NCBI RefSeq assembly: GCF_000001735.4
Contig: NC_003076.8
Location: forward strand, 22,943,835-23,007,834
DNA: 64,000 nt
From: Arabidopsis thaliana
Taxonomy: Eukaryota; Streptophyta; Magnoliopsida; Brassicales; Brassicaceae
Direction of reading: 5' to 3'
Shown: piece after piece, positions 1-12,339 of the stretch
Position numbering within the stretch: position 1 is the first letter of the stretch
Layout of the letters: each line of letters opens with the position of its first letter
Notes under the pieces: generated by a model
The model's database searches: none
Seen by the model: the letters and a program-made list of their open reading frames with translations, nothing else
Told to the model about the DNA's origin: nothing
Position numbers and translations under genes: made by a program

Positions 1-168
1 TCCAAAGCAAAACAAGAGTCAATCATGAAGAAGAAAATGGGTCTCTTCAATAAACTGCATAAGTAAATTCAAGATGCACTACAATGAAGAAAGTGAAAGG
101 TCAAGACTTTTAATTGAAACACAGCAACAAAAGTAAAAAACCAAACAAAACTTGTTCTACTGATTCTC

Positions 169-951
<783 letters not shown>

Positions 952-1155
952 TTACTTCTTCAAACTCTTTACCTGCGATTACCCATTACAAAAAACCACT
1001 TCAAAATCGATTCTTTTCACCGGAAATCAAACAGATCTGTTCAAAGCTAGGTCAAGGACACAGAATTGAGCTAGATTGAGAAAGAGAGAGAGAGAGTAGT
1101 ACCTTTCGATTGAAGAACGCCGAGAGACAGAAAGGGGACGAAGGAAGAGAACTAA

Positions 1156-1218
1156 GCATATATATGCGGCACTTTGAGTTAACCCTAAAATAAATAAATG
1201 ATTGGGCTTTAATGGGCC
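1156..1218 (-). promoter_or_regulatory. RPL31C core promoter: TATA, telo-box, two site II motifs
   Basis: A TATA element (gcatatatatgc) sits at 1156-1167. An AACCCTAA telo-box lies at 1181-1188, and two site II motifs lie at 1203-1208 (TGGGCT) and 1213-1218 (TGGGCC). All are upstream of the minus-strand RPL31C transcript. The telo-box plus site II combination (TCP-type binding) is established for co-regulated ribosomal protein genes in Arabidopsis. The rest of the interval to the divergent MDH gene (1219-1702) shows no other clear signal. Confidence 0.8.
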
Positions 1219-1702
1219 TATTTTTTGTGCTATTATGCTTGGCATTTCCCTCTTACGCTTTCTTATTTTAGTAGCCCATTTACGGCCCAAATACATATGA
1301 AGTAAATGTTTTACTCGAATTTAAACTGATTGGTTCGATTAATTAATCACCCATGTTAACCAACAAAAATAAAAGTTTGAGGATCTTTATTTGGCTACAT
1401 TTCTTTTTATAGATTCCTTGTTTTTGTTGCATGACTTAGATTTTTTGTAAGACGAAGTTTTGTTAAGTATCAGGTTATGTCCTCTTAGAAGCTTTTCATA
1501 GATTCCTTATGTCTTCTTGATTATTTTTTTTGGTTTTATAAATTGAACTTTGGAATGCATGACATTCATTCGTTGCTTTATTATCTTTTTTACTTGGAAA
1601 ACAATGGAGTTCGTTGGAGAAGAAATTAATTATACTTTTGTGATTCAGAAAGTTTTGGTTCTACTGTTTTGTGTTGGTTTGTCATGGAAAATGATAATAT
1701 AC

Positions 1703-2884
1703 ATGTGTAATTTGTTAAACATTGAGAAAGATCCTATAAGGGTTTTGATTACCGGTGCAGCAGGTAAGAACTCAAACAAAAAACGATCCGGTTTATGTTT
1801 TGATTTATAATTCTATCAATTTATTTGGTTTGGTTCAGTGTTTTTTTATTGGAGTCTTTTATCTACTACTCCCTACCTTTATGGTCGTTTGTTCTTAATT
1901 TAATTGAGAACTTTCTATTGAACAGGAAACATAGGATATGCAATTGCTCCAATGATTGCAAGAGGTATTATGCTAGGTCCAGATCAACCCATGATTCTGC
2001 ATTTACTTGATATAGAGCCAGCTTCAAGTTCACTAGAAGCTGTGAAAATGGAGCTTCAAGATTCAGCTTTCCCTCTTCTCAAAGGCGTTATCGCGACAAC
2101 AAATGTTGTTGAAGCATGTAAAGATGTGAATATCGTGATAATGATCGGCGGATTCCCAAGGATAGCAGGCATGGAAAGAAAAGATGTGATGTCGAAAAAT
2201 GTTGTGATATATAAAGCTCAAGCTTCGGCTTTAGAGCGTTATGCATCAGATGATTGCAAGGTTCTTGTTGTCGCAAACCCTGCAAACACTAATGCTCTGA
2301 TCTTAAAAGAGTTTGCGCCATCAATCCCGGAAGAAAATATCACTTGCCTGACACGACTCGACCATAATCGAGCTCTAGCTCAGCTTGCAGATAAGCTAAG
2401 TGTTCCCGTGAGCAGTGTAAAGAACGTGATCGTTTGGGGTAACCATTCTTCAACTCAATATCCCGACACCAATCACGCAACAGTCTCTACAAAAACTGGA
2501 GACAGACCGTTAAAAGAACTAGTCACAGATCACAACTGGCTGAAGAACGAGTTTATCGTGGAAGTTCAGCAACGCGGTGCAGCTGTTTTAAGAGCACGGA
2601 AACAGTCGAGTGCTTTTTCCGCTGCTGGTGCAGCTTGTGACCATATCCGTGATTGGTTTCTTGGAACCCCTAAAGGAACTTGGGTTTCTATGGGTGTTTG
2701 TTCTGACGGCTCATATGGTATACCACCTGGTTTGGTTTACTCGTTTCCGGTTATCTGTGAGAAAGGGAGTTGGAAGATCGTACAAGGACTCAGTATAGAC
2801 GAGTTTTCGAGGGAGAAAATGGATGACTCTGCACGAGAGCTAGCTGAAGAGAAGGATTTAGCTTATTCCTGTCTCAATGTATAG
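1703..2884 (+). CDS. c-NAD-MDH3: cytosolic NAD-dependent malate dehydrogenase, two-exon copy
   Basis: This enzyme interconverts malate and oxaloacetate with NAD in the cytosol. Exons 1703-1763 and 1926-2884 give 339 aa, slightly longer than the usual 332 because of a longer N-terminus. The start at 1703 is the last in-frame ATG before the Rossmann loop; the frame stays open further upstream. Visible landmarks are the NAD-binding GAAGNIG (G18, G21, G24), the mobile-loop arginines in GGFPR...MER (R99, R105), the catalytic LTRLDHNRA (R164, D166) and the active-site histidine in WGNHSS (H194). The protein ends in DLAYSCLNV, as plant cytosolic MDHs do. All catalytic residues are present, so the enzyme looks functional. 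The main Arabidopsis cytosolic MDH genes have more introns, so this copy seems to have lost most of them. It converges with the M16 peptidase gene, the two stop codons being only 187 bp apart. Confidence 0.9.
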
Positions 2885-3071
2885 ACCAAAAGTTGAAAAC
2901 TATGATAGTCATGGCACAAACAATGTAGCAAACAAATAAGTTTGTGTTTCTATATTCATGAAAAATAATGGGAACTTACATAATAAACGCTGAGGTTCAC
3001 AGATACATTTAAAAACTCTGAAATCTTGGGGTTAAATAATCAGAAAATTGAAAGAAAGAGAGTTCATACTT

Positions 3072-6000
3072 CTACTTGCGAGAGTATCTCCAGATGCCAA
3101 AAACAACAACACCCAATCCCGCAATGCCAGCCAAAATCTAGTAACCAAAGATCCAAATTCATATCTTAGTGATTGCAATGTTACATTTACGGAGACAAGA
3201 CAAAGAACAGATGAACACTGACCTTGGTATCACGGATATAAGGGCCCTCGGATCGTGAACTAAAGATAGATGAAAGAAATCCAAAACGAGATCTCTGCGG
3301 CATGAGAATAACAGCAGTGTACTGTTTCTTGCACGGGTGAGGAAGGATTCGCTGTAATGCAGCTTGTGCTGTTTGTGGTGCAAGTGACTCTCTCATTCGC
3401 AAACGCCCTTCTTCTAAAATCTAAAAACCACAGAGAAGTTTCTTCCCTTTTCGTAAGACTGTGTTTATAAAAAATGATCAAAGTATTGACAAAAAATGTT
3501 TTCTAAACTGACCTTGCAAGAGGCGCCCAAATCGCCAGCGTAAACCCTTGATTGATATCCACGTATAATCCTGTCTAACCAGTAATAGTTTTCCTGACAA
3601 GAACAAAATTAAATCAGTTTTGTTTCTGCAGCAAATTATGGTTTTTTGGCTGTGATGGATTTGTGATGATTATGGCAATAAAAAATACCTGCATGCCATT
3701 TTCATGAGCTCTTTGTTCGATTTCAAGGATAGCTGAAATGTCTTCCTGTGAAGGGCCTTCCTTTTGAAGCCGTACAATTTCTTCTAAAGCTAAATCAACC
3801 TGAAGGACACAGAGGTGGCTTTGGTGACCAACAGGCAGCCAAAGATATAGAGAAACCCGTCAGATAGTGTTAGAAGATGGACATACCAGTTTAGAGGAGA
3901 TTTCTGGATCACATGAAAAATTAACACTGATGTCACCACGTAAATCCGCAGTTCTAGAAGGTTTATTCCCGCCAAGAAACACAGAGACTTCAGCAGAATA
4001 AATCTGTTTAATAGGAAAGTAAGGTCATTAAAGGTTTGGTATGATCATCATAGAAACTGACACAAAGAGCAGAATATACCTGCCCGTGCTCGAACCTGAG
4101 AAACTGGATTATCTTGGTCTCTAGGAGTTTGCCTAAAAAGCCGATACAGTGGATTTCTTCGATCTATCATAAGTTTAATGGTATGAAGCAAATTCATTTA
4201 GACATCTTCGTAGTAATGAAAAGAAGAAAATATCATTAGTCTGTAAGTTATGGTTCAGATGATGAAGCAGAGTCACTTACCATTGTTCCATTTGTTAACT
4301 GGACAGGAAAGCATAACTGGACTGAACACTGGGCTTCCACCATTGGACTTCGTACAAATTCTCTGCAATATTGCGCATTTAGAGTCATTATGTAATAATC
4401 AAGGGAAGTACACAGTATCACAGTCTCTGATTGGTCGCTGTACGAACATTTCTATCAGAATTCTGAAACTTCTAACCAGGGCCAATATTTTCAGAATTTA
4501 ACTTTTACATTTGGATTTTGATTTAACTGCAACAGTTTGCCAAACTTTTACTCAATAGTTTGGAAAACCATATAAATTTATACAGTGATGATACTGAAGC
4601 CAAACGAAAATCAACTATGTTGTTGAACTTAGATAATGACAAGATCAGTATACAGCTTACTTTGTTATCTTTGTAGGGAAAGTGAATGGTAAGCCCTTGA
4701 GGTCATCACGGTTGAAGTTGAGAACTGGTTGAGGAGGCTTAGGTATTCCGCCCTGCATAAAGCGAACGCAAGAATGTAGTCAATTATTCCGAGCTTACTT
4801 TTTTGTATCACCAGTGATGTGATCTAACTTACCAGATACTGAAGAATTAGAGGAAGCGCGATAGTAGGATCAAGGTTCCCTACAATCACAACTGTGAAAG
4901 TTGATGGATCCCTAAAGCAACTGTTGAAGTATTCGCATGCCTTCAACGGGTCAACTTTTCTGAGTTCACTAATCCGAATAGGCTACACATCAGAGACTAG
5001 GGGTTAGAATCAGCTGGGCGTTCACCAAGAAATAATTAGTCATTTTGAAGATAGATATCATTACCCTAAAGAAATATGAATTTCCATAATTCAGTTCTTT
5101 CACTCTGTTAGCAAAGACAGTATAAGGGTCTCTTTCTCGAGCACGGACTGATTCTTCAGCCATTTGCATCACTATTCCAACCTCTTCTTCTTGTGGCATC
5201 ACGTTTGTAGTGAAAAGTTGATATACAAGCTGGAAAGAACGTATAATAAGGTTCAGTTATAAGGACAGGATAATGAAAGTTCCATCTAAAGAGAGTCAAA
5301 ACATTATTAGATGAAAAGGAGAAAAAATGCAAAACAGTTTATGGATGCACACGGAATGTTTGTCAATACATTCAATCTCCATCATTAAGATGTTAGCAAA
5401 TACGTTAATGAAGTCTACTGCTTGGTTTCAGCCAAATACACTATGGTTAATGAAATGTACTGAAGAACAAACCAGAGAGGTTATGATTAATGAAGTCTAC
5501 TGCTAGGTTTCAGCTATATATGTCAGAAAAAGCCCGAGATCAACCTAGAAGAACTTAGGAAATGAACGTGTAATTGCAGTAGGAAGAAGGCGAACCTGCA
5601 AAGCAGTTTCAAGGTCTGTGGGTGAACAATCACAAGAAAACGTTCTCATATAAGGTCCAAGTCTTGCACTAACTTCGACTCTCTTACCAGCAAGCATATC
5701 CATAAGTACTGATGGCTTATAACCAAACATACCAATTTCACCAGCAATTGTTGATCCCATTGAACATGAAATGTAATCACTCTCGGGGAGTTCAGATAGT
5801 CCTCCATATGAGAACCCGGTAAAAAGAACCTGTCAGAGAAAAAGGACAATCATGAAGTGACGAGCTTTAATCCATTGCCCTATATAGAAGCTTATACACA
5901 AGCATATCAAATTATTGTAGCTCTCAGTTAATATTGCACCTGATCGTCCAAGAAGTCTGTGGACTTGTAGCAAACTTGCATTCCATTTGATAATGTCAAT

Positions 6001-8742
6001 TCTGTAACTCCAACTTCTGGATATTCAAGCTGGTGCGTAATATCCCTTCATTGAACATTAGTAACAGATGAGAAATAAGAAATGTAAAAACATACGCACG
6101 TCAGTTGAGCTCTGCCTACTTTTAGTTTTTAAAAAGAGCCATTTTAGTTCACTAAAAGACTTCCTAACTAGTCAGTTTCTATAAGAAATAGATAATAAAA
6201 CAAAGGTATTTACTTTTGAAGATCTATACTCGGCCCAGAGCCCCAGACAATCTCTGAAACCTAAAGTCAATAGAACCAATATCTAAAAGTAATGAGGCTA
6301 TTAAGAGTGGGTGACCTTGGCCTTTGCTTGTCAGTGAACCTATAGTTACAGTTCGGGGCTTACCCTGGAGTTGGCTTCTCACTGACAATTTCTTCTGGAA
6401 TGTTTTCCTCATCCCATGGAGCAATCATCTTTTCTTCTTCCAGACTATTAACCTTTGAGACAACATTTCTCATATGATCAATAGTAGCAGCAGATTTAGG
6501 TTCCATTGATTTTATCACACAGCCGCATGATGTTCTTAACTTTTCAGAGTATCTGGACACATCTGACGCCGATATTTCTGCATCAGAGAGAACCCAATAT
6601 AATTTATACGAGTTTAATAGTGAAAATGGAACTCGACTACATTATAAGAAGCGTATGCATGTTCTCACGGGGTAGAAGAGTCTTCTGAAGTTGTGCTTCG
6701 TATTCAATCCCAATAACAGGTTCCTTGTGAAGGAAATGCTGCAAGATGAAACACATATATAAACAAGATTTTGGTAGAGGGGGAAGACAAAAAGCTGGAT
6801 ATTAAAGTTCATCACATATTTTACCTGTATATATTCATCCCGCAAGCTAGTTGATTGGACCTGATCGCGTTCCAGATAAGCAGATTCAATCTCGGACATC
6901 ATGAGAGCCCGAACAACAGATATTTCACGCTCTGAGAACCCATGAAGGCGTACCCTAGCAACCTAAAACACGAGAACCAATGAAGGGGCGGGACAAGGGA
7001 GTGACAAAGACTTGGACAAGAGGGAAAGGAGAAGAGACCTCGAGAAGCATAGACTCTAGGGATGCAAGAGTTCCTTTCTCTTTACAAGACGAACTCATTA
7101 TATAGGCCTTCAAAGGGCTCACCAGGACATCAGCAGCAACAGAACACGCAAAAAATGGAGGGTCCTTCCTACGAGATATTTTGAAGAGTCTCTGGTTTAG
7201 AGCATGTAGAAACATTGATTCTGCAAGCATATCCCTATAATCTTTCACTGTCTTCAGATCACTTACAGGCATCTTATAGCTGATCATTACTGCAGACTAC
7301 AAGAAAAAAAAACACAAAAGAAGCTTAGGAGTTGACATCGGGATAATACAGGAAGACGTTTGGAGAGTTAAATTTGACTTACCCCAGCTGCCTCTGACTC
7401 AACAAAGCAAGAAAACCGCGTCTCTTCATGAGAAGGAACAGGAAACACTGGTATCTGTGGAGGCTCGCTACTTGATCTTTTATCCTCAAAATGTGTCTTT
7501 ATCAAATCAACTACAGTCTAGAAACAAGGATTATCAACAAACTCTAACAGTACAACATAATCATAGTCATAAACTAAAATAGTAGTACCTTTGTATCTGG
7601 AAAATCTCCAACAGCCACAACTGCCATATTGCATAAATGATACCACTTCTGGTAAAATTGCTTCACAGTTGCAGCAGGAACAGATCGAATCACTTTCTCC
7701 AACCCAATGGGTAAACGTTCAGCATACTGCAGTTAAATGAAAGTCTTTTTTAAGAAAACATTGGCCTCTCTCTTAAACTAGACAACTGATTAACAAAAGA
7801 CCTCACATACCTTTGAACCTTCCATCATCAGCTGCCAATGTGAATCTTGCATCCTTCCAGTAGCATTCCGATTCCCTCGGTATTCTTCCATAACAGCCCC
7901 TCTTTCTTTCTCTAAATCTTCCTTTGAGACTCGAATCTAAAAACACCGTGTAACTAATTTCTTATGGAAAGAAAAAAATAAAGTAACAAAAAGGAGGAGA
8001 CAGAGTCACAGAGACATTACCTCGGAGCTAAACTCTGCTAAAATGGAAATAGCCTGAGATAACAATTCAGGCTTATCAACAGGGACAAACAATTCATAAA
8101 TAGTCTCATCCGCTGTAGTCATTGCGTTTTGACAGGGCCCAAACTCTGCTCCAATGCTCTCTAAGAACTTGACAATATCATGATTTGTATATCTCGTTGT
8201 AGCACTAAATGCAAGATGCTCTACTATATGAGCAACTCCACGCTGATCCTCCTCTTCCAAAACTGAACTGCCAATAAACCAAAAGGTGTGTCAGCATCAT
8301 TTATAGCGCACAATTCTGTATTATCGAATATATCAATGCATGTCACAAATCTATTCATAAAAGATAACAAGAAGAATCATTAATCAAATCAAAGTTGGAT
8401 CAACACTGAAGAGTGACCAAATAAATCAACATTCGACTCAATTTCCAGTAATTTCAATTCATAAGTTCAATTCAATTCAAATTGAAACCAAATGTGGCCA
8501 AAATAAAAAAAGAAGAAGAAGACATACCCGACTTTAACGGCGAGAGCTAGAGCGGCTCTCATTCTTGGTTTGGAGTTCCGGCGAACATAGTAGATGAGAC
8601 CATTATCGAGTCTTCCATAATCAGCCCCGAATGGCTCAAGCTCGTTACCGAGTTCTTGTTCCATGTCCACACTCATCAGTTTCAGCGACCTGAAACCTTG
8701 TTTCCTCAACACCTTCGAGCTCTCTCCCGCTATCAAATCCAT
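3072..8742 (-). CDS. M16 (insulinase/pitrilysin family) zinc metallopeptidase with C-terminal membrane segment
   Basis: A family M16 peptidase (AT5G56730 by position), reconstructed as 21 exons and 1008 aa. Exon bounds from the 5' end: 8742-8528, 8267-8021, 7936-7811, 7726-7589, 7517-7383, 7296-7039, 6962-6825, 6738-6669, 6577-6364, 6045-5940, 5829-5596, 5229-5065, 4982-4833, 4752-4661, 4362-4281, 4163-4080, 4003-3887, 3799-3689, 3593-3513, 3420-3223, 3137-3072; the total is a multiple of three. The inverted zinc motif HIVEH is at residues 85-89 and the third ligand is E165 in EKERGAVMEEY, so the N-terminal half is catalytic. The later repeats form the usual non-catalytic half of the clam-shell fold. 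No clear transit peptide is visible. The last exon encodes a hydrophobic stretch, ILAGIAGLGVVVFGIWRY, followed by SRK and the stop, which suggests a tail anchor. A (CT)10 run at 8749-8768 lies in the leader just upstream of the start codon. The physiological substrate is not evident. Confidence 0.9.
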
Positions 8743-9174
8743 CTCTCACTCTCTCTCTCTCTCTCTCTGCCTCACTCTGTCAAAATCAAATTCGTTTATC
8801 AATAGAACACGAAAACAAATTCTTCTCCCTATAGAGACGGCACAAAAGTCCCACCCTTCGAGATTTGTTCTTCTTATGTTTGTTTTTTTGCCTTGACTAG
8901 TATCTTTCTCGGTTTGCCCGGTATATTTGGTTCAACCAGCGTCGGTTTATATCAAGTTTTTGCTAAAATTCAATCGGAATATTCCAATTTATGGTTCTGG
9001 ATGTGACAACAAACATCATAACCGGAACTACATTAGTTTACTCAACTTCCATAACATAGCGCTACAAACAGATTTGTCCTTACTCCTTACAGAAGATCAA
9101 CAAAGTTTGAGATTTCTAGTTTGATCATTCAACAAAAAACTTCCGATAAAAGACTCACAAAGTTTTGATTCCAA
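8743..9174. other. spacer between HAG2 3' end and M16 peptidase start
   Basis: This holds the promoter and leader of the M16 gene, including the (CT)10 microsatellite at 8749-8768, and the 3' UTR of HAG2. I see no open gene or RNA gene here. Confidence 0.6.
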
Positions 9175-11743
9175 TCAGACTTTTAGCGTTTGACCACTCT
9201 TGGAGACTTTCTCAGCAACCAACTTGATCTCACGAATCCTTTCCTCAACAAGTTGCTTCAGCTGCTGCTCTTGATCCGGTTTGTTTTCATCAACTTGAAC
9301 ATTGGTATTAGCCTCTTCTCCGTTTACAGACTTGAAAACCACAAACGATGCTTCTGGCTCGAAAGAGCTTGGAACATCAACGACTTGTTTCTTTGGAGTT
9401 TCTATATCTTTTCCCAGAATGTCGGTTCTCACATGGTTCGTGATGACTGATGTGTAATCTTCCATGTACTTGTCAATAGGATCAAGAGCAAGGTATATCA
9501 AAATCTCCCAGCATTTGAGGAACTGTTTCTTGTTGATCTTCAGAGATTCGCGGACTTTCTCAATGGCGTTCAGAGGCGGGGTGAATCGAGGTATCTGAGC
9601 TTTCTTTGATAGCTTTCCTTTTGTGAGAGTCTGAACAGCTGAATCAATGTCTGGTTTGATTGGATCGAAACTGCGCAAGCGGTTTATGTCTATGCAAGTG
9701 CGGATGTGTTGGAACTTTTCAGATGGCTCCTCAACTGTCAAATCGTAAACGTTTTCTGTTATGGCCACGTTGTTTACTACCTCCATAAGATAGCTTCCGA
9801 GTCCTTTTCCTTGGAAGGATGGTAAGACCAAGATCTGAAATCAAAACAACGAATCAGCAAAAACAGTCAGATCAAAAAGATTGTAAGTAGGATTGAGATC
9901 TCTGAGGAATATATTTAATACCTGGCTGAGTCGCATCCGCAGCCTGTCAGGATAACGATAGAACTTATAAATTGCGGTAAAGCCCACAATTCGATACAAA
10001 GGATCTTCTTTTTCCTCTTTCTTCTGGATTAAGAGATATAAATGCCAGTCAGGATCAGTGACATCAATCGGATTGCTGCCTGATCAAAAGAATGAGCCGG
10101 CATCTCGTTAGTACTAAGTTACTAACAAGAGAAATAAAATATTCAAGATGACTTAAAGGGTAGGTGGGTTATTACCATCGACAAAAAGAAGAACAAGGGG
10201 TACCAATCGGCTATAGAGGAGTCCAGCATTTGGAGAACCAATTTCCATCCGTATAACCTGAGGATAATCAACCTTTATAAGTTCTATTTGAAGCTGAAAA
10301 CATCTCAAACTAATTTGCTCAAACTTATTAAGACTATAGGATACATGAATCATATTAAGCAAAAACTACCTGGGGATCAGAAGGAACCACTTCAGCATTC
10401 TTGCTGCTTCCATCTGTTGCTCCAGCATGCATTACCTCTCCATTCGAGACCATATTTCTAGAACAACAATCAATGACAAAGTTCAACATTATATTCAGAG
10501 ACTACAAAGAGATCTATCGTAATTAAGTTGGGAACAAATTTGAGATGGTATGAAAGCAACCAGAAGGTATGCAGTTATGCACCTGATAAAATCTCTCTGT
10601 GTCGAAAAGGTTTGCAGAAACTCATCCTTGGTATCAACAATGGTCTCAGCAAATATGTTCTGGGTGGGTGAAATGAAACAGACAATCAGAATAATATAAT
10701 GAGAGCAAAAGAAGCATGTGTCCAAGTTGATTGGTACCTGTAAAGCAGATTTGAGGTCCGTGATGCCTTTGTCTCCCTTCAAACACACAACAGAAAGTAA
10801 CAGGATAGTGATGATTAGTCCCTTTAAAAGCCGTATAAAACCAATCCAACGAATAGCAAATACAATCAACACTTACGTTAATGGTGCTCTGGTATGTGAT
10901 ATCAGCATATGAATGTAATGAGATGCTATTGATCCATACATTTATCTGACATCAATAAATTGTGGACAAGAATATGTCAGAACAGAACCACAACAATGCG
11001 AAACCAGAAATTTAAGAAAGAGCAAAATAATCTAATGGTAGGAGGCCACATTACCTTCAAACCTTGGTAACCATAAATCTTGCCATCTCCATCAAAGAAA
11101 TCATTCAAGTCAACTGGCTTCACGCTGGAAATATCAGAGGAATCAACTTCCTCTTTGCTTGAAACTAGAACATCACCCATCACGATTACCAAAACAGAAA
11201 ACAAAATTATGTCACAGCAACCTAAGACACTTCACACAGAAAATACTTTTACAACTCATTGAACAAATATCAATTGGAAGAAAGATAAAACACATAAATC
11301 AACAGAAACTCAGTATACAGATCTGCTCTACATGTTCAATAACTGAAAACTACCTTTTGAAAGCAATAAAGTTCGCCGGAAAAGCCAAAAACTAGAAAAA
11401 TTGAAGTAAGGCCAACTAATTTCACCAAAAAGGTCGAAAGCAGGAAACGTAACCCTAATTTTCGTACGAAACTATATCCCCAAAATCAACTTCAAATGAT
11501 TTAAATCAAATACGCACCGAGATAAATTTTGATGCACTCGTTAGCCTCGACACCAGTATCTGCACATAAGAAAAATCAACGGATTAAAGAAAAATACGAA
11601 ATCGGAGCTGGGAAAGTGGTAATCGCGAGTAAAGGAAAACAAACAAGAAGAAGAAATGACTCACCGGCGGGAGAAAATCCGACACGGCGACGCTTCTTAG
11701 GCTCGGTACCCGGACCGGCGGAGGCTTGCTGCTTCTGAACCAT
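9175..11743 (-). CDS. HAG2: histone acetyltransferase type B catalytic subunit (HAT1 family)
   Basis: This is the HAT1-type enzyme that acetylates newly made histone H4 before deposition. Ten exons (11743-11665, 11559-11518, 11164-11055, 10945-10877, 10776-10738, 10659-10583, 10457-10370, 10257-10176, 10079-9922, 9834-9175) total 1404 nt, giving 467 aa. The N-terminus has a basic patch (KKRRR), consistent with a nuclear signal. Acetyl-CoA binding motif A is ILVLPSFQGKGLGSYL at about 249-264, with the Q/R-x-x-G-x-G signature at Q256-G261. The preceding beta strands (YRIVGFTAIYKFYRYP) match the HAT1 fold. The C-terminal 150 residues are the helical HAT1 extension, ending in a charged, probably coiled-coil tail (EQQLKQLVEERIREIKLVAE). 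The gene lies head-to-tail with the M16 peptidase on the minus strand; the two look like independent transcription units. Plants have a single HAT1-type gene, so the symbol is fairly secure. Confidence 0.93.
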
Positions 11744-12006
11744 GGAGTCCCCGGCGAGTGCAAGGCGGGAAGAGAGTGAGACAAAGGCGGGAAAATTGGA
11801 GGGTTAATGGAAATGCGGAGAGAGCGATACACAAGAGAGTCAGTAAGCTTGTGGCTCTCTTTATGTAATTTTTACTGAGATCAATAGCAGATGGAGAAAT
11901 ACACACCACATATGACTTAGCAAGGCCTGTTAACGGCCCAAATGCAAGACCAATTCAAGTTTGTATTATTAGGTATTATTTATCTAATTAACGAAATATC
12001 AAATGA

Positions 12007-12078
12007 GGGCGTTTGGTCTAGTGGTATGATTCTCGCTTTGGGTGCGAGAGGTCCCGAGTTCGATTCTCGGAACGCCCC
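12007..12078 (+). tRNA. tRNA-Pro (anticodon UGG)
   Basis: The 72-nt cloverleaf has acceptor arms GGGCGTT (12007-12013) and AACGCCC (12071-12077), which pair with one G-T wobble, plus discriminator C12078. The A box is TGGTCTAGTGG and the B box is GAGTTCGATTCTC. The anticodon stem CTCGC/GCGAG encloses the loop TTTGGGT, so the anticodon is TGG (proline, CCN codons). No intron is present. Confidence 0.95.
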
Positions 12079-12085
12079 ATTTGTA

Positions 12086-12091
12086 TTTTTT
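12086..12091 (+). terminator. Pol III terminator of tRNA-Pro
   Basis: A run of six T residues starts 8 nt after the tRNA 3' end, the usual RNA polymerase III stop signal. Confidence 0.75.
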
Positions 12092-12339
12092 ATGTTCACA
12101 CTCTTTTTGCCACTCTTTTTGCCAAATAGTCCATTTTTCCCAAAAGATCCATAACTTTAAGAACATGTAATCATTAACCAAAGTTAGTTATTCTTGGTGA
12201 ATCTAGTTGACTTTGGGAGAGGAGAAAGAACCGATTTTAGTTATTCTTCCCCATTATTGAAGTCTAGTTCTCGGCCAAATATTCAACAACAAAAAATTGA
12301 CTATTGTGAAAATTAGGCTTGTTTTGAAATAGGTCTAAC

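Noticed and set aside
1550-1702. N-terminal extension of the MDH frame
   Set aside because: The frame is open but starts from a non-ATG codon, contains hydrophobic low-complexity residues and has no counterpart in the family; the ATG at 1703 fits the Rossmann start.
6224-6424. Possible extra exon in the M16 gene between exons 9 and 10
   Set aside because: It has a plausible acceptor but hits a stop in the required frame. Joining 6364 directly to 6045 gives PTPGDITHQLEYPEVG with correct phase.
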